Part shown: positions 60,824-64,000 of the stretch, piece by piece | Layout of the letters: every line of letters begins with the position of its first letter | How positions within the stretch are numbered: the first letter of the stretch is position 1 | Assembly (NCBI GenBank): GCA_965238305.1 | Contig: CBDEHK010000001.1 | Location: 3,224,001-3,288,000 of the forward strand | Direction: 5' to 3' | Length of the DNA stretch: 64,000 bases | Source: CBDCGJ01 sp965238305 | Lineage (GTDB): Bacteria > Pseudomonadota > Alphaproteobacteria > GCA-2731375 | Translations under genes and position numbers: made by a program | Notes under the pieces: model-generated | The model's database searches: none | What the model was told of the DNA's origin: nothing | Seen by the model: only the letters and a program-made list of their open reading frames with translations

Positions 60824-61765
60824 ATGACAAAGCGCAAGCATACAACTGATCGAAACGTCGAAAATCGCCATAAAAAGCGGTCACAAGGTCGTGGCGACGC
60901 CCGATCACAATCTCAATCATCGGCCAAATCGACAAAATCGACGACACGGGCCACGACGAGGGCGCCAAATCGGTCATCGGCGCGCAAACCGAAATTTGAA
61001 ACGGTTACCAAATCAAAAGGTCGTTTGGGTCGCACTTCCATGACCGAGGCCGGGACCATTTGGCTGTTCGGCCATCATGCCGTCAGCGCCGCCCTGGCCA
61101 ATCCCAGACGGGACGTGCGCCGCATTCTGATCGCCGCCGAACAAACCGAGGTCGACCAAAGCCGACGCGATAAGCCGGTGCAAGTGGAACAAACCCCCCG
61201 TAGCGAACTTGACCGTCTGCTGCCGCGTGGTGCGGTGCATCAAGGGATCGCCTGTCAAGTCACAGCCCTGCAACAACCCAGGTTGGAAACATTGTTGGCG
61301 CTGCATGCTGATCAACCAGGCATCACGATCCTCGTATTGGATCAGGTGACAGACCCGCGCAACGTTGGGGCAATTCTACGCAGCGCCGCCGCCTTTGAGG
61401 CAACCGCAGTGGTGATGACCGAACGTAACGCACCGCCGGAAAGCGGCACGCTGGCGAAAGCGGCATCGGGCGCCCTGGAAGCCCTGCCTCTGATCCTCGT
61501 GACTAATTTGGCCCGCGCCCTGGAGACCTTGGCGGCGGCCGGTTTCTGGCGTATCGGTCTCGATGGCAATGCCACGGACGACATTACCACGGCAAAATCC
61601 GACAGTCGCCGCGCCCTGGTGCTCGGCGCCGAGGGCAAGGGATTGCGCCGCCTAACTGCTGAAAACTGTGATCAACTGGTTCGACTGCCGATTTCCAACA
61701 AGGTTGAAAGCCTGAATGTTTCCAATGCCGCGGCGATCAGCTTGTTTGCCCTGCGCAAAAGCTAA
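60824..61765 (+). CDS. rlmB: TrmH/RlmB-type 23S rRNA 2'-O-methyltransferase
   Basis: A SPOUT-class methyltransferase that in E. coli modifies G2251 of 23S rRNA. Residues 1-72 are a basic, low-complexity extension rich in Lys, Arg, Ser, Thr and Gln; the catalytic part has WLFGHHAVSAALANPRRDVR, an L30e-like substrate domain and the knot motifs VLDQVTDPRNVGAILRSAAA, LVLGAEGKGLRRLT and LPISNKVESLNVSNAAAISL. Starts GTG 60821 or ATG 60824 are adjacent; ATG is chosen. It is divergent from the tRNA-Tyr unit and followed by tRNA-Thr. Confidence 0.92.
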   Translation: MTKRKHTTDRNVENRHKKRSQGRGDARSQSQSSAKSTKSTTRATTRAPNRSSARKPKFETVTKSKGRLGRTSMTEAGTIWLFGHHAVSAALANPRRDVRRILIAAEQTEVDQSRRDKPVQVEQTPRSELDRLLPRGAVHQGIACQVTALQQPRLETLLALHADQPGITILVLDQVTDPRNVGAILRSAAAFEATAVVMTERNAPPESGTLAKAASGALEALPLILVTNLARALETLAAAGFWRIGLDGNATDDITTAKSDSRRALVLGAEGKGLRRLTAENCDQLVRLPISNKVESLNVSNAAAISLFALRKS

Positions 61766-61820
61766 TTATCGCTTTGCGGATCGTTCATTTTAGGATAGGT
61801 ATGCGCCGCAGCAGCCAGAT

Positions 61821-61896
61821 GCCGGCTTAGCTCAGTTGGTAGAGCAACTGATTTGTAATCAGTAGGTCGCGGGTTCGACTCCTGCAGCCGGCACCA
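61821..61896 (+). tRNA. tRNA-Thr (TGT), 3' CCA encoded
   Basis: Forward strand: acceptor GCCGGCT with AGCCGGC, D arm TAGCTCAGTTGGTAGAGCA, anticodon stem ACTGA/TCAGT with loop TTTGTAA (anticodon TGT, reading ACA/ACG), T loop GGTTCGACTCC, discriminator A and CCA at 61894-61896. It lies 55 bases after rlmB and may be read through from it. Confidence 0.97.
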
Positions 61897-62390
61897 TCAA
61901 TATTGATATCGTAAGTTTTTAGTCCCGCTGGGTTGAATTACCTCGGTTCTGGACTTATTCGCGCGTTTTTCTTCTTAAGCCTTAGCAGTCGGGGGCAATT
62001 GCCGTTTGACATTGTTAATTAATTCATCGCTTTTCCGAGTAGCGTGCAGGCGGCACAATTCCTACCTTTCTCAATAACAAAGGTCCTTTGCGCTTGGCAT
62101 ATTTCGCCACAATTGGCCCTAATAACAGGTGATTGGCTAGAAAGAGTTTACGCGTTTTCTGCTGAGATCGAATTGTTGATCCGGCGTTCTGTGGAAAAGC
62201 GGATTTCTTATTTAATGTTTTGGATTGTTTCACGGGAAACATTTGCCTTTGCAATTGCTCTCACGAATTGTGAAGCGCAGTTCGTTCTATCGGGCGAAGT
62301 CATATCGCCGCCGGTCGCTGGCAGTGAAACCCGGTAGATAGGGCACTTTAGTATCCCAGGTCTCGGCCATAAGAGTGGAACCGCCCGATC
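61897..62390. other. Gene-free stretch between tRNA-Thr and the LysR gene
   Basis: A 494-base stretch with two short open frames (62044-62337 forward, 62024-62254 reverse) that match nothing I recognise and lack ribosome sites. Its notable content is the parS-like site at 62226-62241 and, 28 bases before it, TGTGGAAAA (62190-62198), one base from a DnaA box. It directly follows a tRNA gene and precedes a GC-rich gene of different composition. Confidence 0.5.
62226..62241. promoter_or_regulatory. parS-like ParB-binding site (one mismatch)
   Basis: TGTTTCACGGGAAACA differs from the consensus parS palindrome TGTTTCACGTGAAACA only at the tenth base. parS sites load ParB for chromosome segregation and lie mainly near the replication origin. 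Here the site is intergenic. No parA or parB gene is in the window, and no second site was seen. Confidence 0.5.
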
Positions 62391-63317
62391 TCAAGGCTCC
62401 TCGCAAGCCTCCGGACGCGAGGCGCGCGCCTCCTCGAGCAGCCAGTCGCGAAAGGCCGTGACCTTGGGTTGCTCGACGCTGTTTTTCGTACTCAGCAGAT
62501 AGTACGAAAACGTGAGCGGCGTACTGAGGCTTGGGTCGAAAGGACGCACGAGGCGGCCGGCGGCAAGGTCGTCGGCCACCAGGATGTCGCCGATCAAAGC
62601 CACACCATGGCCGTCAAGCGCGGCCTGCACCGCCATGTTCTCCATAGTGAAATGTGGCCCGCGGGTCGGGTCGATGTCGGGTAAGCCAGCCGCCAGAAGC
62701 CACATACGCCAACTCGCCTCGGCGTCTTTCCAATCGACATGCAGCAAGGTGTGGTGCCGCAGATCGTTGGGTTGGCCCAAGGGGTGCTCGCCACGCAAGA
62801 GATCCGGGCTGCAGACCGGCGTGTTAAGCTGGCTGAACAGGTAGTCGAGCCGCACCCCATTGTAGCCGCCGGGCCCGTAGCGTACCGCCACGTCGGCGTC
62901 GTCGCGCCCCAGGTCGACCAGACGATCGGTGCCGTCGATGCGAATCTCTATGTCCGGGTGCCGGCTGCGGAAACGCTCAAGCCGGGGCACCAGCCACATG
63001 GCACCGAACGAGGGGCTGACACTGATGGTCAACAGCCCGCTTTCGCAGTGAGCGCGCATCTGCTCGACACCTAGGGTCAGCTTGTCGAAGCCCTGGCTGA
63101 GCGTCGGCAGGGCCGCTTGGCCGGCATCTGTAAGGCGCAGCGCCCGGGTCATGCGGCGGAACAGGGGTACTTCGAGCAGCTCCTCGAGCGCCTTGACCTG
63201 GTGGCTGATCGCGGCCGGCGTGACGTTCAGTTCGGCGGCCGCCTTGGTGAAGCTTAGATGCCGGCCGGCCGTTTCGAAAGCTCTGAGAGCCTTCAGGGGT
63301 GGAAGCCGTCGAGCCAT
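62391..63317 (-). CDS. LysR-family transcriptional regulator, GcvA-like
   Basis: A 308-residue LysR protein: N-terminal winged helix (PPLKALRAFETAGRHLSFTK, AAAELNVTPAAISHQVKALE, LFRRMTRALRLTDAG) and a periplasmic-binding-fold effector domain (SVSPSFGAMWLVPRLERFRS, DVAVRYGPGGYNGVRLDYLF) as in GcvA-type regulators. GC is clearly higher than the rest of the window (43 of 60 bases in 62881-62940) and glutamate is nearly always GAG, unlike neighbouring genes. It is divergent from an EamA transporter, its likely target. A transferred gene is plausible. Confidence 0.93.
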   Translation of the reverse strand: MARRLPPLKALRAFETAGRHLSFTKAAAELNVTPAAISHQVKALEELLEVPLFRRMTRALRLTDAGQAALPTLSQGFDKLTLGVEQMRAHCESGLLTISVSPSFGAMWLVPRLERFRSRHPDIEIRIDGTDRLVDLGRDDADVAVRYGPGGYNGVRLDYLFSQLNTPVCSPDLLRGEHPLGQPNDLRHHTLLHVDWKDAEASWRMWLLAAGLPDIDPTRGPHFTMENMAVQAALDGHGVALIGDILVADDLAAGRLVRPFDPSLSTPLTFSYYLLSTKNSVEQPKVTAFRDWLLEEARASRPEACEEP

Positions 63318-63377
63318 TTTCTATACCTCAATTTTTCTAACATAAAAGCCTAGATCTTCTCGTTTGTTGAAGGCCGT

Positions 63378-63391
63378 AGATATGCATATCT
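63378..63391. promoter_or_regulatory. 14-base palindrome in the LysR/EamA divergent region
   Basis: AGATATGCATATCT is a perfect palindrome 61 bases upstream of the LysR start and 210 before the transporter. LysR proteins bind imperfect palindromes of this size in the shared promoter region of divergent genes, so it is a candidate operator. Confidence 0.4.
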
Positions 63392-63514
63392 TTTGTGTAA
63401 TTCAAAGCCGAATTGCACATACGCTGGGGCGGCACAAGCTGCTACACAGATCAAAAATATCTATGTCATGGGCATGTCGGCGATCGATTCACGCGGAACC
63501 GGATGGAGAACTCC

Positions 63515-63604
63515 ATGAACCTCTATTATGAACTTCCCAATCTCGGCTGTAGCTTCCGACAGACAAGAAAACTGTACAATCAACCAGTATTAAATCCGGC
63601 ATGA
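63515..63604 (+). CDS. Possible 29-residue ORF coupled to the EamA gene
   Basis: An ATG at 63515 with GGAG 7 bases upstream (63504-63507) opens MNLYYELPNLGCSFRQTRKL and continues to a TGA at 63602-63604 that overlaps the transporter ATG as ATGA. No family is recognised. The good ribosome site and the overlap suggest a coupled leader, or the remnant of a longer gene; it may be chance. Confidence 0.3.
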   Translation: MNLYYELPNLGCSFRQTRKLYNQPVLNPA

Positions 63605-64000
63605 ACAAAAATACTCAATCTGAATATTACATCGGTGCCTTTCTTTTGGTGATTTCGGCGATAACATTCAGCACGGCAGGTCTGTTCACCAAAGGCGTTG
63701 AAGCCGGGTCGTGGGAGGTAATTTTTTGGAGAGGCTTTTTTGCCGCTGCTTTCACAACGGTCTGGACAATAAACAGAGGAACATTACGACAGAATTTTTC
63801 TGGCATGGGTTATAGTGGATTGGCGATTGCAGTGGTAGGCGCATTGGGTACGGCCGCATTTATCCCGTCGTTTAAACTCACAACCATTGCAAATGTTTCA
63901 CTTATCTATGCGGTTTCGCCACTTATTGCAGCGCTACTCGCTTGGTTTGTCATTGGAGAAAAAGTTTCATCAAGGACGATGGCGGGATGTGTTAGCGCGC
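63601..64000 (+). CDS. EamA/DMT-family transporter, C-terminus cut by window edge
   Basis: The first 133 residues of a drug/metabolite transporter: ISAITFSTAGLFTKGVEAGS, VIFWRGFFAAAFTTVWTIN and VGALGTAAFIPSFKLTTIAN, with VSLIYAVSPLIAALLAWFVI typical of the EamA repeat (four to five helices visible). The family exports amino acids, cofactors or other small molecules. GC falls to about 45% in 63841-63900, far below the adjacent LysR gene. It is probably regulated by that divergent gene. Confidence 0.87.
   Translation, partial: MNKNTQSEYYIGAFLLVISAITFSTAGLFTKGVEAGSWEVIFWRGFFAAAFTTVWTINRGTLRQNFSGMGYSGLAIAVVGALGTAAFIPSFKLTTIANVSLIYAVSPLIAALLAWFVIGEKVSSRTMAGCVSA

Noticed and set aside
62024..62254. 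A 76-codon reverse ORF in the same gap
   Set aside because: No homologue recognised, no convincing ribosome site, low-complexity basic composition.
62044..62337. A 97-codon forward frame containing VSRET, considered as an RsmG (GidB) fragment
   Set aside because: Only the five residues encoded by the parS-like site match; the residues around them do not resemble RsmG in this or the shifted frames.

Overview
The window comes from an alphaproteobacterial chromosome; I do not assign a genus. The signs are a continuous str-S10-spc-alpha ribosomal supercluster with secY-adk-rpsM and no rpmJ between them, an ATP12-type F1 assembly chaperone, a DUF1489 protein, the zinc-free long form of S14, tRNA-Trp directly ahead of secE-nusG, and paired methylcrotonyl-CoA and propionyl-CoA carboxylase operons. 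All five tRNA genes encode their 3' CCA. Gene density is high, many genes overlap by 1-8 bases, and there is no rRNA operon, CRISPR array or recognisable transposase.

Region 1 (1-12.1 kb) is metabolic. A reverse-strand mccB-mccA-DUF1489-yqaA run handles leucine breakdown. It is followed by a receiver-only response regulator beside an HExxH SprA-related protein, a forward luciferase-like monooxygenase plus fatty acid desaturase pair, MgtE, the malic enzyme-phosphotransacetylase fusion and tRNA-Leu(GAG).

Region 2 (12.1-28 kb) is mixed. It holds an orphan short FliN-type protein, lipB, a pccB-pccA-acylphosphatase operon, an ATP12 chaperone, a glutathione transferase facing a DsbA/HCCA-isomerase-like protein, and a PPOX flavoprotein divergent from a MocR-type regulator broken by one in-frame TGA. 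A HAD phosphatase, an acyl-CoA ligase and a tightly overlapped degP-rarA-crcB-rluC operon complete it. Four gene pairs here and at the edge of region 1 converge with overlapping 3' ends.

Region 3 (28-60.5 kb) is the translation and transcription core, all on the reverse strand. Reading 5' to 3' it runs tRNA-Tyr, tRNA-Gly, tufB, tRNA-Trp, secE, nusG, rplK, rplA, rplJ, rplL, rpoB, rpoC, rpsL, rpsG, fusA, tufA, rpsJ and on through rplQ. Visible controls are a TTGACA promoter with GC-rich discriminator before tRNA-Tyr, a TTGACG/TAATAT promoter before rpsL, leaders before rplK and rplJ, hairpins between rplL and rpoB, a terminator after rpoC and a textbook terminator after rplQ. The two tuf genes read as identical over 1193 bases.

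Region 4 (60.5-64 kb) has rlmB, tRNA-Thr(TGT), a 494-base gap carrying a site one base from consensus parS, then a GC-rich GcvA-like LysR regulator divergent from a lower-GC EamA transporter cut by the window end. This last part looks accessory.

Most of the window is conserved housekeeping sequence. I found no convincing new multi-gene system. The observations most worth checking are the interrupted MocR gene, the near-parS site, the receiver/HExxH pair, the orphan FliN-like protein and the possible 19-codon leader ORF ahead of rplK.
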